Origin: Clostridiales bacterium
Lineage (GTDB): Bacteria; Bacillota; Clostridia; Lachnospirales; Lachnospiraceae
Length of the DNA: 64,000 nt
NCBI GenBank assembly: GCA_012520815.1
Contig: JAAYNM010000083.1
Coordinates: 31,508-95,507 of the forward strand
Direction of reading: 5' to 3'
A model generated the notes under the pieces. The model was not told where the DNA came from and did no database searches. It was given only the letters and a program-made list of their open reading frames with translations. Positions within the stretch are counted from its first letter, which is position 1, and every line of letters begins with the position of its first letter. The position numbers and the translations under genes were made by a program. Positions 9,761-18,809 of this stretch are shown here, in pieces.

Positions 9761-10525
9761 ATGAAGAAAATAGTAAATGGAATACAATATATATTCCTCT
9801 TTATAGCAATTTTTTCTCTTTTATATTTTATTTTTTTATCTGTAAAACTGGATATTTTTACAGTTTTTAATTATTTTTGGTTAATCCTTACAGTTATATC
9901 TTTAAGTATATTTTTTGTATTTAAGTATGCATATGAATCATTGTTAAGTTTACCCAAATGGTTAAAATATGGAATAGAAATTATTGTTTTGATTGGATGT
10001 TTTATATTTATACTTATTGAGGCATTGATAATCCATGGTAACACTTATCCAAAAGATGTTGAAGCAGATTATGTGATTATTCTTGGTGCTAAAGTTAATG
10101 GCAGTAGACCCTCATTAATTTTACAATATCGGATCGAAGCGGCATTTGAATATTTATCTATCCACGATAATACAAAAGTCATTGTAAGTGGAGGTAAAGG
10201 TGCAGATGAAGATGTTTCAGAAGCATATGCTATGAAGACTGATCTTATCTCGATGGGAATAGACGAAAATAGAATATTAATGGAAGATAAATCAACAAAT
10301 ACAGTGGAAAATCTTGAATATACATTAAAATTGATTGATGCTAAAAGTAAAGTACTTATAACAACAAGCGATTTTCATTGTTTTAGAGCGGTAGCATTGG
10401 CTAAAAACCTCGGTTACGAAAATGTATATGGCAATCGAGCAAAATCAGTGTGGTATTTGATACCAACAAACTACGCAAGAGAATTCTTTGCTGTGGTGAA
10501 AGATTTTTTATTTAATAATTTGTAA
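9761..10525 (+). CDS. YdcF/SanA-family (DUF218) membrane protein
   Basis: The 254-residue protein has about four hydrophobic N-terminal segments (residues 8-100) followed by a DUF218 domain. That domain is seen in DYVIILGAKVNG, RIEAAFEYL, VIVSGGKGADED, STNTVENLEYTLKL and TTSDFHCFRAVALA. Members include E. coli SanA, ElyC and YdcF, which affect envelope integrity; their chemistry is not settled. The likely start is the ATG at 9761 after GGAGAATAAG, not the ATG at 9749 in the track, which lies inside the upstream gene. It follows the uncharacterised gene by one base. The DUF218 domain is predicted outside the membrane or at its inner face; the topology is not fixed by sequence alone. Confidence 0.85.
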   Translation: MKKIVNGIQYIFLFIAIFSLLYFIFLSVKLDIFTVFNYFWLILTVISLSIFFVFKYAYESLLSLPKWLKYGIEIIVLIGCFIFILIEALIIHGNTYPKDVEADYVIILGAKVNGSRPSLILQYRIEAAFEYLSIHDNTKVIVSGGKGADEDVSEAYAMKTDLISMGIDENRILMEDKSTNTVENLEYTLKLIDAKSKVLITTSDFHCFRAVALAKNLGYENVYGNRAKSVWYLIPTNYAREFFAVVKDFLFNNL

Positions 10526-10579
10526 GATATTAATTTCCCAAATTTAAAGAAATATAAAATACGAGAAAAAGGTGAATAT

Positions 10580-11152
10580 ATGATATACATTAAACATGAA
10601 AAAGGTGAATATGGCTATTTGGATGAACGCAAGAATAAATATATGATTTATTCTATTGTGAGTTTGGTTTCGGTATTTGTTTTCTTTTTCACAGGAATAA
10701 TAATTTATCACAGCAATAAGTCACTTTTTTCAGTAATTGCCGCTGTAGCAGCTCTTCCAGCTGCAAAGATGATTATTGGATATATTATCATCTTTCCGTA
10801 TCATTCAGGAAATAAAGAGATTTATGATACTTGTGTGGAACTTTCACAAGATAAAAATGCAATTTTATCCTGTGATCATGTAATTACTTCGGAAATTAAA
10901 ACAAGTTATATTACATTTGCGTTTATTTTAAATGGAAACGTGGTTTTGTACAGTAATCATAAGAAAATTGATACTTCATATGCCGAAAAATATATAAAAG
11001 AAATATTAAATCAAAAGTGTAATATTTCAAATATAACGATATACACAGATAGCCAGAAGTTTTTGAGTCGAATAAAAGCTTTAAATAAAAATGAAAAAAT
11101 GGAGTCGATGGATGAGCGTATAGCTAAACAGCTTTGTGCATATTCTGTTTAA
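10580..11152 (+). CDS. Uncharacterised two-helix membrane protein
   Basis: A 190-residue protein of no family that I recognise. It has a short charged N-terminus, two membrane segments (about 22-42, [19 protein letters not shown], and about 50-72, [19 protein letters not shown]) and a C-terminal cytoplasmic domain of about 110 residues with mixed strands and helices. The fold of the last part ([22 protein letters not shown]) suggests a small alpha/beta domain, perhaps nuclease-like, but no catalytic motif can be named. AAAAAGGTG precedes the ATG. It lies between a YdcF-like gene and a pseudouridine synthase, all co-directional with short gaps. Confidence 0.6.
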   Translation: MIYIKHEKGEYGYLDERKNKYMIYSIVSLVSVFVFFFTGIIIYHSNKSLFSVIAAVAALPAAKMIIGYIIIFPYHSGNKEIYDTCVELSQDKNAILSCDHVITSEIKTSYITFAFILNGNVVLYSNHKKIDTSYAEKYIKEILNQKCNISNITIYTDSQKFLSRIKALNKNEKMESMDERIAKQLCAYSV

Positions 11153-11156
11153 TAAA

Positions 11157-12110
11157 ATGAGAGAAGTAATTATCAAAAAAAATGAAAGTGGTCAACGTTT
11201 AGATAAGTTCTTGCTTAAGTATTTAGATAGGGCTAACAATAGCTTTGTTTATAAAATGCTTAGAAAGAAAAATATAGTGTTAAACGACAAGAAAGCCACT
11301 GGAAATGAAAAAATTGCAATTGGCGATAGTGTTAAAATGTATTTTGCAGATGAAACCTTTGAAAAATTCACAAGTATACCTGTAAAACAGAATATAAGGA
11401 CGGGATATTCCTTAGATGTTATTTATGAAGATGAAGATATTATCCTTATAAATAAGCCAGTAGGTGTACTTTCCCAAAAAGCTGATATCCATGATATTTC
11501 TATAAACGAAATACTTATAGAATATATGTTAAATAAAGGGTGTATTACACAGGAGGAACTGCAAACATTTAGGCCTTCTGTTACTAATAGATTAGATAGA
11601 AATACTAGCGGTCTTATATGCGCTGGAAAATCATTATGTGGATTACAAATTTTATCTTCTATATTTAAAGATAGAAGCATTTCAAAATATTATTTGGCCA
11701 TAGTTAACGGAAGGGTTCAATCTAGTCAAACTATTGATGGATATCTCTTAAAAGATGAAAAAACTAATAAGGTTACGATTTCAAATAATGGCGTCGGTGA
11801 TTTTATTCAAACATCGTATGAGCCTATAAAATATTTAGATGATCTAACTTTGCTTAGAGTTAAACTTATTACAGGAAAAACCCATCAAATACGCGCCCAT
11901 TTAGCTAGTATTGGACATCCTCTAGTCGGCGATAGAAAGTATGGTAATTCCTCACGCAATGAACTTTTAAAGAAAAAATATCATATTAATAATCAGATGT
12001 TACATTCCTATGAAATTATTTTTCCAGAAATGGGTGATGAATTCAAACATCTTTCAAATGCTTCATTTAAGGCAAGAATACCGGATGATTGGCCAATTAA
12101 AGATAATTAA
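11157..12110 (+). CDS. RluA/RluC/RluD-family 23S rRNA pseudouridine synthase
   Basis: A pseudouridine synthase of 317 residues with an N-terminal S4 RNA-binding domain ([13 protein letters not shown]) and the catalytic motif [13 protein letters not shown] with the nucleophilic aspartate. [23 protein letters not shown] is the family's C-terminal signature. It probably modifies 23S rRNA. The ORF track begins at 11136 inside the previous gene; the ATG at 11157 fits the usual start just before the S4 domain, although the ribosome binding site is weak and coupling to the stop five bases upstream is likely. Another paralogue lies at 37952-38869. Confidence 0.92.
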   Translation: MREVIIKKNESGQRLDKFLLKYLDRANNSFVYKMLRKKNIVLNDKKATGNEKIAIGDSVKMYFADETFEKFTSIPVKQNIRTGYSLDVIYEDEDIILINKPVGVLSQKADIHDISINEILIEYMLNKGCITQEELQTFRPSVTNRLDRNTSGLICAGKSLCGLQILSSIFKDRSISKYYLAIVNGRVQSSQTIDGYLLKDEKTNKVTISNNGVGDFIQTSYEPIKYLDDLTLLRVKLITGKTHQIRAHLASIGHPLVGDRKYGNSSRNELLKKKYHINNQMLHSYEIIFPEMGDEFKHLSNASFKARIPDDWPIKDN

Positions 12111-12163
12111 GAATGTAAAACCATTGATTATTACTTATTAAAAAGTGAGAAGAGGTAAATGAA

Positions 12164-12697
12164 ATGTCAACTTGGAATTCGAGAGGACTTAGAGGATCTA
12201 CCCTTGAAGATATGGTAAATTTATCCATTGATAAGTACAAGGAAAATGGAATAGCACTATTTCAAAAGATACCTACACCGATTAAACCAATTAAAATAGA
12301 TTCATCCACAAGACAGATAACGCTGGCATACTTTGATGCCAAAAGTACAGTTGATTACATAGGTGTTGTTCAGGGTATTCCTGTTTGTTTTGATGCTAAA
12401 GAATGTAATACTGATACATTTCCAATAGCAAATATACATGAGCACCAAGTTGAGTTTATGAAAGAATTTGAAATCCAACAAGGAATCTCATTTATTCTTC
12501 TATATTACACTCATAAAAACGAGATGTATTATGTACCTTTTCGTGATATACTTAGTTTTTATAATAGAAGTATTAGTGGTGGTCGAAAAAGTTTTAGATA
12601 CGATGAAATTGATAAGACATTTAAGGTGAACACCAAGGCGGGTGTACCTGTACACTTTCTTGAAACTATTAATTTAGATTTACAAATGAGATCCTGA
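12164..12697 (+). CDS. recU: RecU-type Holliday junction resolvase
   Basis: RecU cuts four-way DNA junctions in recombination and repair in Gram-positive bacteria. The 177-residue protein has RGSTLEDMVNLSIDKY, FQKIPTPIKPIK, the STVDYIGV segment with the first catalytic aspartate, FDAKEC in place of the usual FEAKET, and IHEHQVEFM, in the same order as Bacillus RecU. The E-to-D change in the E-x-K part of the active site is conservative and may still bind metal. The N-terminal stalk region is short compared with Bacillus RecU (about 200 residues). AGAAGAGGT precedes the ATG. Unlike in Bacillus, no penicillin-binding protein gene is next to it. Confidence 0.85.
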   Translation: MSTWNSRGLRGSTLEDMVNLSIDKYKENGIALFQKIPTPIKPIKIDSSTRQITLAYFDAKSTVDYIGVVQGIPVCFDAKECNTDTFPIANIHEHQVEFMKEFEIQQGISFILLYYTHKNEMYYVPFRDILSFYNRSISGGRKSFRYDEIDKTFKVNTKAGVPVHFLETINLDLQMRS

Positions 12698-12721
12698 TTT
12701 TGTATATAGAGCATATAACAA

Positions 12722-12821
12722 TCAATAAAATAGAGTGAATTAGGATTTTATTGACAATACTAATTTTATTTAGTATACTTTTATGGCTTAATAGATTGCT
12801 AATCTAGTAACACATTGCTAA
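12722..12821 (+). promoter_or_regulatory. Candidate operator repeats around the hisZ promoter
   Basis: Three repeat elements surround the promoter. TCAATAAAAT and ATTTTATTGA (12722-12731 and 12745-12754) form an inverted repeat overlapping the -35 box. TAGATT-GCT-AATCTA (12792-12806) is a palindrome just after the expected start of transcription. ATTGCTAA occurs twice in direct orientation (12795-12802 and 12814-12821), 19 bases apart. They could be repressor sites for histidine control; the regulator is not known from this window. Confidence 0.4.
12751..12779 (+). promoter_or_regulatory. Sigma-A promoter of the histidine operon
   Basis: TTGACA at 12751-12756, a 17-base spacer and TATACT at 12774-12779 make a near-perfect housekeeping promoter. 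Transcription should start near 12786, leaving a leader of about 58 bases before hisZ, which is too short for a T-box. Confidence 0.85.
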
Positions 12822-12843
12822 AGTAAAGTGAGGAAAATCAAAA

Positions 12844-14058
12844 ATGGAAAAGAAGTTACTACATACACCAGAGGGTGTAAGAGATATTTACAATAATGAA
12901 TGCGAAAATAAATTATATCTTCAGGGTGTAATCCATAGAACATTAAAATCTTATGGATATAGTGATATTCAAACACCAACATTTGAATTTTTTGATATTT
13001 TTAATAAAGAAAAAGGTAGTGTACCTTCAAAGGATTTATACAAATTCTTTGATAGGGAAGGAAATACATTGGTACTTAGACCTGATATGACACCTTCCAT
13101 AGCAAGAGCAGCCTCAAAATATTATATGGATGAACAAATGCCCCTAAGATTTTGTTATAATGGTAATACATTTATAAACAATGCTGAACATCAAGGCAAA
13201 TTAAAGGAAGTTACTCATATTGGTTCAGAACTTATAGGAGACAATACGTCAGATGCCGATGCAGAAATCATAGCTATTACTATTGATTCTCTTTTAAAAA
13301 GTGGATTAGTAGATTTTCAAATTGAAGTGGGGCATGCTGATTACTTTAAGGGTCTCGTAGAAGCTGCAAATCTCCAAGAAGACAAAATTGAAGAATTAAA
13401 AATCTTGTTATCTAACAAAAACTATTTTGGTGTTGAAGAACTTATTTCGGAGTGTGGTGTTCCCGAAAATGTTAGAAAGGTTTTCACAATGCTCCCAGAA
13501 CTTGTGGGTTCTGCAGATGTTATTAGAAGTGCAAAGAATCTTATTTCAAATGATAAGATTAACACTGCACTTGACCGTATGGAAAAGGTTTATAATTTGC
13601 TTACAATCTATGGATATGAGAAATATGTTTCATTTGATTTAGGCTTTATAAGTAATTATAGTTATTATACAGGTATTGTCTTTGGTGCATACACATATGG
13701 TACAGGTGATGCTATTGCCAATGGCGGTAGATATGATAATCTATTGTCACAATTCGGAAAAGATGCTCCAGCTATAGGTTTTTGTATTAATTTAGACAAT
13801 TTGCTTGTGGCAATGACTAGACAGAAAATTCAATTCCAAAAAACTACATATAAGCAAATAATTCTATACGAAAATTCCCTGTGCAAAGAAGCAATTGAAC
13901 TTGGTGGCAAGCTTAGAGCGTCAGATATTAATGTGGAATTAATACGTAGAAGTTCTAAATTTACTATTGAGGAATATGAAAATTTTGCTAAAAATAATTT
14001 TGCCTCAAGGATTTACTATATTAATGACAACGAAACTACACAAATTGAATTAAGATAG
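12844..14058 (+). CDS. hisZ: ATP phosphoribosyltransferase regulatory subunit
   Basis: HisZ is a catalytically silent relative of histidyl-tRNA synthetase that binds the short form of HisG and provides histidine feedback. The 404-residue protein begins [16 protein letters not shown] and has the synthetase-like motifs 2 and 3 ([37 protein letters not shown]) but ends without a full anticodon-binding domain. It is the first gene of the operon and lies 8 bases before hisG, which is of the short type that needs HisZ. GTGAGGAAA precedes the ATG. Distinction from true HisS rests on length, the modified catalytic motifs and the operon context. Confidence 0.93.
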   Translation: MEKKLLHTPEGVRDIYNNECENKLYLQGVIHRTLKSYGYSDIQTPTFEFFDIFNKEKGSVPSKDLYKFFDREGNTLVLRPDMTPSIARAASKYYMDEQMPLRFCYNGNTFINNAEHQGKLKEVTHIGSELIGDNTSDADAEIIAITIDSLLKSGLVDFQIEVGHADYFKGLVEAANLQEDKIEELKILLSNKNYFGVEELISECGVPENVRKVFTMLPELVGSADVIRSAKNLISNDKINTALDRMEKVYNLLTIYGYEKYVSFDLGFISNYSYYTGIVFGAYTYGTGDAIANGGRYDNLLSQFGKDAPAIGFCINLDNLLVAMTRQKIQFQKTTYKQIILYENSLCKEAIELGGKLRASDINVELIRRSSKFTIEEYENFAKNNFASRIYYINDNETTQIELR

Positions 14059-14066
14059 GAGAAACT

Positions 14067-14702
14067 ATGAGATATTTAACATTTGCCCTAGCAAAGGGAA
14101 GATTGGCAAAACAAACTTTAGAAATATTTGAAAAATTTGGTATAACATGTGAAGAAATGAAGGATAAAAATACACGAAAACTTATTTTTGTTAATGAAGA
14201 ACTTAAACTTAAGTTTTTCCTGGCAAAAGCAGGAGATGTACCTACATATGTGGAATACGGTGCTGCAGACGTAGGTATCGTGGGTAAAGATACAATATTA
14301 GAAGAGGGTCGCAATATTCTTGAAGTTGTGGATTTAGGAATTGGAAAATGTAGAATGTGTGTTTGTGGGCCAGATGATGCAGCAGAGCTACTTAAACACC
14401 ACGAGATGATTAGAGTTGCTAGTAAATATCCAAACATTGCGAAAGATTATTTTTATAATAAAAAACATCAAACTGTTGAAATAATAAAATTAAATGGTTC
14501 TGTTGAACTTGCACCAATTGTTGGTTTATCAGAGGTTATTGTGGATATAGTAGAGACAGGTGCTACTCTTCGTGAAAATGGTCTTGATGTTCTTGAAGAA
14601 ATATGTCCATTATCAGCAAGAATGGTAGTAAACCAGGTTAGTATGAAGATGGAAAATGAACGTATTATGAAACTTATAAAAGAACTTAAAAATGTCTTAT
14701 AG
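14067..14702 (+). CDS. hisG: ATP phosphoribosyltransferase, short form
   Basis: HisG joins ATP and PRPP, the first committed step in histidine synthesis. At 211 residues it is the short form, lacking the C-terminal ACT-like regulatory domain; HisZ supplies that function. Family marks are [41 protein letters not shown] and the PRPP-binding segment [26 protein letters not shown] precedes the ATG, 8 bases after the hisZ stop. The next gene, hisD, begins 9 bases after its stop with TAGGAGG. Confidence 0.96.
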   Translation: MRYLTFALAKGRLAKQTLEIFEKFGITCEEMKDKNTRKLIFVNEELKLKFFLAKAGDVPTYVEYGAADVGIVGKDTILEEGRNILEVVDLGIGKCRMCVCGPDDAAELLKHHEMIRVASKYPNIAKDYFYNKKHQTVEIIKLNGSVELAPIVGLSEVIVDIVETGATLRENGLDVLEEICPLSARMVVNQVSMKMENERIMKLIKELKNVL

Positions 14703-14711
14703 GAGGTAATC

Positions 14712-16004
14712 ATGAGGATAATAAAGTTAACTGAAGAGTCAAAGAAAAATATACTTAATGACCTATTGAAGAGAAGTCCTAATAACTATGACAGCTATGC
14801 TGATGTAGTTGCAAACATTGTAAATGATGTTCGCGCTAGAGGTGACGAGGCTGTATTTGAATATACAAGCAAGTTTGACGGTACTATTATTACATCGGAT
14901 AGCTTTTTAGTGACTAAAGAAGAAATTGATGAGGCATATTCATTAGTTGAACCTGAATTAGTTGAGATTATTAAAAAGGCTGCCCTGAATATAAGAGAAT
15001 ATCACGAAAAGCAAAGACAGTATAGTTGGTTTGATTCTAAACCAGATGGCTCACTACTTGGACAAAAAGTGACAGCTCTTAGCAGAGTAGGTATTTACGT
15101 ACCAGGTGGAAAAGCTGCATATCCATCATCAGTCTTAATGAATATTATTCCTGCAAAAGTTGCTGGTGTAGAAGAACTAATAATGACTACGCCTCCTTCA
15201 AAAGAGGGTAAAGTAAATCCAGGAACTCTTGTTGCTGCTCATATTGCAGGTATTGATAAAATATATAAGGCCGGCGGTGCTCAAGCAGTGGCAGCTATGG
15301 CTTTTGGAACAGATAGTATTGAGAAAGTTGATAAAATTGTGGGTCCTGGTAATATTTTTGTTGCTCTTGCTAAGAAGCAGGTATTTGGATTTGTAAGTAT
15401 AGACTCAATTGCTGGTCCTTCGGAGATTCTTGTACTTGCTGACGAGACGGCTACTCCAAGATTTATTGCGGCAGATCTCTTATCGCAAGCTGAACATGAT
15501 GAACTTGCATCAGCTATTTTAGTTACTACAAGTGAACAACTTGCCAAAGAAGTTGCAACAGAAGTAGATAAATTTGTGAATGAATTACCTAGAAGAGCTA
15601 TTATGGAGAAATCTCTAGAGAATTATGGATACATTTTAGTTGTTGATTCAATGGATGAGGCAATAGATGTTGCTAATGATATTGCATCAGAACATTTAGA
15701 AATAGTAACTAAAAATCCATTTGATACAATGACAAGAATCAAAAATGCAGGAGCAATATTCCTTGGTGAATATAGTTCAGAACCACTTGGAGATTATTTT
15801 GCAGGTCCAAACCACGTTTTACCAACAAATGGTACAGCAAAGTTTTTCTCTCCACTTAGTGTTGATGATTTTATCAAGAAATCAAGTATCATTTCATATT
15901 CAAGAGAAGCATTAGAGCCAATTCACAAGGAAATAATTAAATTTTCCGAATCTGAGCAACTTACAGCTCATGCAAACTCTATAAAAGTTAGATTTGAAAA
16001 ATAG
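14712..16004 (+). CDS. hisD: Histidinol dehydrogenase
   Basis: HisD oxidises L-histidinol in two NAD-dependent steps to L-histidine and binds a zinc ion. The 430-residue protein shows VGIYVPGGKAAYPSSVLMN, KVDKIVGPGNIFVALAKKQVFG, IAGPSEILVLADE and LLSQAEHDELASAILVT, all strongly conserved; the glutamine/histidine pair in SQAEHD is at the active site. It follows hisG closely, with AGGAGG before the ATG. Length and motifs are typical; nothing unusual. Confidence 0.97.
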   Translation: MRIIKLTEESKKNILNDLLKRSPNNYDSYADVVANIVNDVRARGDEAVFEYTSKFDGTIITSDSFLVTKEEIDEAYSLVEPELVEIIKKAALNIREYHEKQRQYSWFDSKPDGSLLGQKVTALSRVGIYVPGGKAAYPSSVLMNIIPAKVAGVEELIMTTPPSKEGKVNPGTLVAAHIAGIDKIYKAGGAQAVAAMAFGTDSIEKVDKIVGPGNIFVALAKKQVFGFVSIDSIAGPSEILVLADETATPRFIAADLLSQAEHDELASAILVTTSEQLAKEVATEVDKFVNELPRRAIMEKSLENYGYILVVDSMDEAIDVANDIASEHLEIVTKNPFDTMTRIKNAGAIFLGEYSSEPLGDYFAGPNHVLPTNGTAKFFSPLSVDDFIKKSSIISYSREALEPIHKEIIKFSESEQLTAHANSIKVRFEK

Positions 16005-16029
16005 TTCCATCATATAAGGAGAATTCAAT

Positions 16030-16617
16030 ATGGACAGAAAAGCACTTGTTAGTAGACAAACAAACGAAACCCAAATAGAAATAAAATTTAATATTGACGG
16101 CAGTGGTAAGGCTGATATTGATACTGGTATCGGATTTTTTGACCATATGTTGAATAGTTTTGCAAGACATGGACTTTTTGACCTTGAAATAAAGGCAAAA
16201 GGAGATTTATATGTTGATTGTCATCATTTGATTGAGGATACAGGTATTGTACTTGGAGAAGCTATTAAAAAGGCTATTGGTGACAAAAAGTCAATTAAAC
16301 GCTATGGCAGTTGCATACTTCCTATGGATGAAGCATTAGTTTTATGTGCACTTGATTTGTCATCAAGACCATATTACGTTTCAAACTTGAATTTTAAGGA
16401 TGAAACAGTTGGATATTTTAATACTTCTATGGTAAAAGAATTCTTTTATGCTGTTTCTTATAGTGCGGGCATGAACTTACATTTTAAAATGTTTTCTGGT
16501 GAGAATGATCATCATATAATTGAATGTGCATTTAAATCATTTGCCAAAGCATTAGATGCAACAACTATAGAGGATGAGCGTATTATAGATGTTTTATCAA
16601 CAAAAGGCGCCTTATAG
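16030..16617 (+). CDS. hisB: Imidazoleglycerol-phosphate dehydratase
   Basis: This single-domain HisB (195 residues) removes water from imidazole glycerol phosphate; the histidinol-phosphatase domain found fused in enterobacteria is absent, as in Firmicutes. Metal-binding histidine motifs [29 protein letters not shown] and [12 protein letters not shown] are all present. AAGGAGAATTC precedes the ATG. It lies 25 bases after hisD and 8 before hisI, in one operon. Confidence 0.97.
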   Translation: MDRKALVSRQTNETQIEIKFNIDGSGKADIDTGIGFFDHMLNSFARHGLFDLEIKAKGDLYVDCHHLIEDTGIVLGEAIKKAIGDKKSIKRYGSCILPMDEALVLCALDLSSRPYYVSNLNFKDETVGYFNTSMVKEFFYAVSYSAGMNLHFKMFSGENDHHIIECAFKSFAKALDATTIEDERIIDVLSTKGAL

Positions 16618-16625
16618 GAGATAAA

Positions 16626-16997
16626 ATGGAGAATTTAAAAATTACAGATACTGATACAAAGATAGAAGTGACTTTTTCTGATTTTAAACTTGATGTAAAT
16701 GGATTAATTCCTGTAATCGTACAGGATGCGGAGAGTAATGAAGTTTTAATGATGGCATATATGGATGAAGAGGCATATAATACTACCTTATCTACGGGTA
16801 AAATGACCTATTTTAGTCGTAGTAGAAACGAGCAGTGGATAAAGGGTCTAACATCTGGGCACTTTCAATATCTACAATCCTTGGAAGTGGATTGTGACAA
16901 GGATACACTTCTTGCAAAGATAACGCAGGTAGGAGCAGCTTGTCATACAAATAATAGAAGTTGTTTTTATCGCAATATTTATAAAAACGAACAGTAG
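16626..16997 (+). CDS. hisI: Phosphoribosyl-AMP cyclohydrolase
   Basis: HisI opens the adenine ring of phosphoribosyl-AMP, the third step of histidine synthesis. The 123-residue protein carries [18 protein letters not shown], the metal-binding DCDKDTLL segment and [14 protein letters not shown]. The HisE pyrophosphohydrolase domain that is fused in many bacteria is absent, so hisE must lie elsewhere, as must hisA, hisC, hisF and hisH. TAGGAGATAAA precedes the ATG. It is the last recognised his gene of this operon. Confidence 0.96.
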   Translation: MENLKITDTDTKIEVTFSDFKLDVNGLIPVIVQDAESNEVLMMAYMDEEAYNTTLSTGKMTYFSRSRNEQWIKGLTSGHFQYLQSLEVDCDKDTLLAKITQVGAACHTNNRSCFYRNIYKNEQ

Positions 16998-17005
16998 GAA
17001 TAAAT

Positions 17006-17146
17006 ATGAGAAGAAATAGCAAGCAAGTTAAAAAGACAAAATTAATTTGTGGCACAATCATTACAGTATTATTCATTGTAATGATTGTGCTTGTTATGGT
17101 TTTTTTAAATCATAGTAGTATTGAAACTATCAAATCATTATATTAG
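17006..17146 (+). CDS. 46-residue single-pass membrane peptide (not in the ORF track)
   Basis: A short ORF begins 8 bases after the hisI stop, with AGTAGGAATAAAT before the ATG. It encodes a basic N-terminus (MRRNSKQVKKTK), a hydrophobic stretch of about 20 residues (residues 14-34) and a short polar tail (NHSSIETIKSLY). The charge pattern predicts the N-terminus inside and the tail outside. It is too short for the track. Its tight position between hisI and the O-antigen-ligase-like gene suggests that it is translated. No family is recognised. Confidence 0.55.
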   Translation: MRRNSKQVKKTKLICGTIITVLFIVMIVLVMVFLNHSSIETIKSLY

Positions 17147-17168
17147 GAATTATGCTTATAGGTGAGAG

Positions 17169-18698
17169 ATGAAAAATAAATCAAAATATAATCCAGTGGA
17201 AATATTATTGATACTAATGTTATTGTTATATCCATTGATTTTTACTAGATTATATTCTAATATTTCCAATACAAAGTATATAACATTTATGCTTTTTGCT
17301 ATAACTATATATTATGCATATATTATGAAATTGGCTTTTAAAAATATAGAAGTTAATAAATCCTTTAAGCCATCTATAAAAAAAGCATGGCTTAATTTTA
17401 GTTTAGTGGATTATGCAATGCTACTTTTTTTACTTGCAAATTTTGTCTCTGTACTTTTATCAGATTACAAAATAGAGACATTTACTGGAAGTTGTAGCAA
17501 AAATATGGGGTTGATTTATAATGTAGCATTAGTAATGATTTATTTTGCCATACGTGGTGGTTGCTCCATAAGCAAGGGTATATTTTACGCGTTAGGCTCA
17601 TCGTACATTATTATGATTCTATTCTCAACAGTACAATTTATGGGATTTGATTTATTTGGATTTATTGCCAAACTTACCTCCACAGATACAATTAACTACT
17701 TAAGTTTACTAGGTAACACTAATGTTTACTCATCATACTTATGTCTTGTTTCACCTGTATTTATGGTGGGCGCTGTATTATCAAAAAAACAGGGCAATAG
17801 AATTTTTTGCTATATACTGTCCACATTTGGGTTTATTGGACTTTTTACAGCTAATAGTGATAGTGGATATATTGGTTATTTTACAGCCTTTATATTGATT
17901 CTGTTTATAGCTACTAGGTATAAGGAAAGATTAATTAGATATTTATATTTATGTCTTCTATATCTTATATCAACATCGATATTTTTTATTATCCATTCTA
18001 CCTTCAAATCTCAGGCAAGACCATTGTCTGACATTACACGGATTATGTGTTATGGTTCGATAACTAAGATTCTAATATTAGTATTTGTTCTACTGATTTT
18101 TATTCTTCATAAGATAAATTTTAATGAAAATGCAATTAAAATCACAAGAAGAGTAATAAGAATTCTCTTAGGGGTGTTTATTGTTTCTGCGGTATTTATA
18201 GTAATATACCTAAACATAATAGATCACAATGCCTCCTTAGGTAAATTGGATGTTTACTTAAAGTTTTCTGATAGTTGGGGAACTGATAGGGGATATGTTT
18301 GGAAATGGAGTATCAATATTTTTAAAGATGGAAATCTACTTCAAAAAATATTTGGATACGGCCCAGGGACTTGTGGTATTGAACTCCTGCTTAACTATGG
18401 AGATATAATGAAATACGATTTAGGATATTATTTCACAAACTCACATAATGAATACTTGGAAATACTCATTAATATTGGTATACTAGGGCTCGCTTCCTAC
18501 ATTGTAGCAATTGTGTTAACTGTTGTGAAGAACTTTAAAAGAAAAAATAGCTTAAAACTATGTTTTTCTATAGCAATAATTGCATATTGTATGCAAAGCT
18601 TTTTCATCATTATGCAGCCAATAGTTAATCCTTTGGTGTTTATATTTCTAGGATTGGCCAATGCAAAATCAGCAAGTGATAAATATTTTGATATTTAA
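17169..18698 (+). CDS. O-antigen ligase/polymerase-like multi-pass membrane protein
   Basis: A 509-residue protein with about 11-12 membrane segments and few charged residues. Near the C-terminus, SHNEYLEILINIGILGLASYI is the signature of the Wzy/WaaL O-antigen ligase group, with GYGPGTCGIELL in the loop just before it. Members join or extend surface glycans on the outer face of the membrane; in Gram-positives they are tied to polysaccharide polymerisation or protein glycosylation. No glycosyltransferase genes are nearby, so the substrate is unknown. The ATG follows AGGTGAGAG, 22 bases after the small membrane peptide. Confidence 0.8.
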   Translation: MKNKSKYNPVEILLILMLLLYPLIFTRLYSNISNTKYITFMLFAITIYYAYIMKLAFKNIEVNKSFKPSIKKAWLNFSLVDYAMLLFLLANFVSVLLSDYKIETFTGSCSKNMGLIYNVALVMIYFAIRGGCSISKGIFYALGSSYIIMILFSTVQFMGFDLFGFIAKLTSTDTINYLSLLGNTNVYSSYLCLVSPVFMVGAVLSKKQGNRIFCYILSTFGFIGLFTANSDSGYIGYFTAFILILFIATRYKERLIRYLYLCLLYLISTSIFFIIHSTFKSQARPLSDITRIMCYGSITKILILVFVLLIFILHKINFNENAIKITRRVIRILLGVFIVSAVFIVIYLNIIDHNASLGKLDVYLKFSDSWGTDRGYVWKWSINIFKDGNLLQKIFGYGPGTCGIELLLNYGDIMKYDLGYYFTNSHNEYLEILINIGILGLASYIVAIVLTVVKNFKRKNSLKLCFSIAIIAYCMQSFFIIMQPIVNPLVFIFLGLANAKSASDKYFDI

Positions 18699-18743
18699 GT
18701 AGTATTGTAAAATACGTAAATATAGTTAACTAACCAGATACAG

Positions 18744-18772
18744 TTGACTTGAAAAAATAGTTAAATGCTAAT
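18744..18772 (+). promoter_or_regulatory. Promoter candidate before the TIGR03960 gene
   Basis: TTGACT at 18744-18749 and GCTAAT at 18767-18772 are separated by 17 bases. The -10 box is a moderate match, so this is a candidate only. It lies in the 111-base gap between the O-antigen-ligase-like gene and the radical SAM pair. Confidence 0.4.
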
Positions 18773-18809
18773 TTCAAAATTTGAATAATGTAGACTAAAG
18801 GAGATTACT

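Noticed and set aside
12698-12843. T-box leader before hisZ
   Set aside because: The transcript leader is only about 58 bases, without the specifier loop or the T-box sequence.
12844-14058. Histidyl-tRNA synthetase
   Set aside because: Altered catalytic motifs, first gene of a his operon and adjacent short-form hisG point to HisZ.
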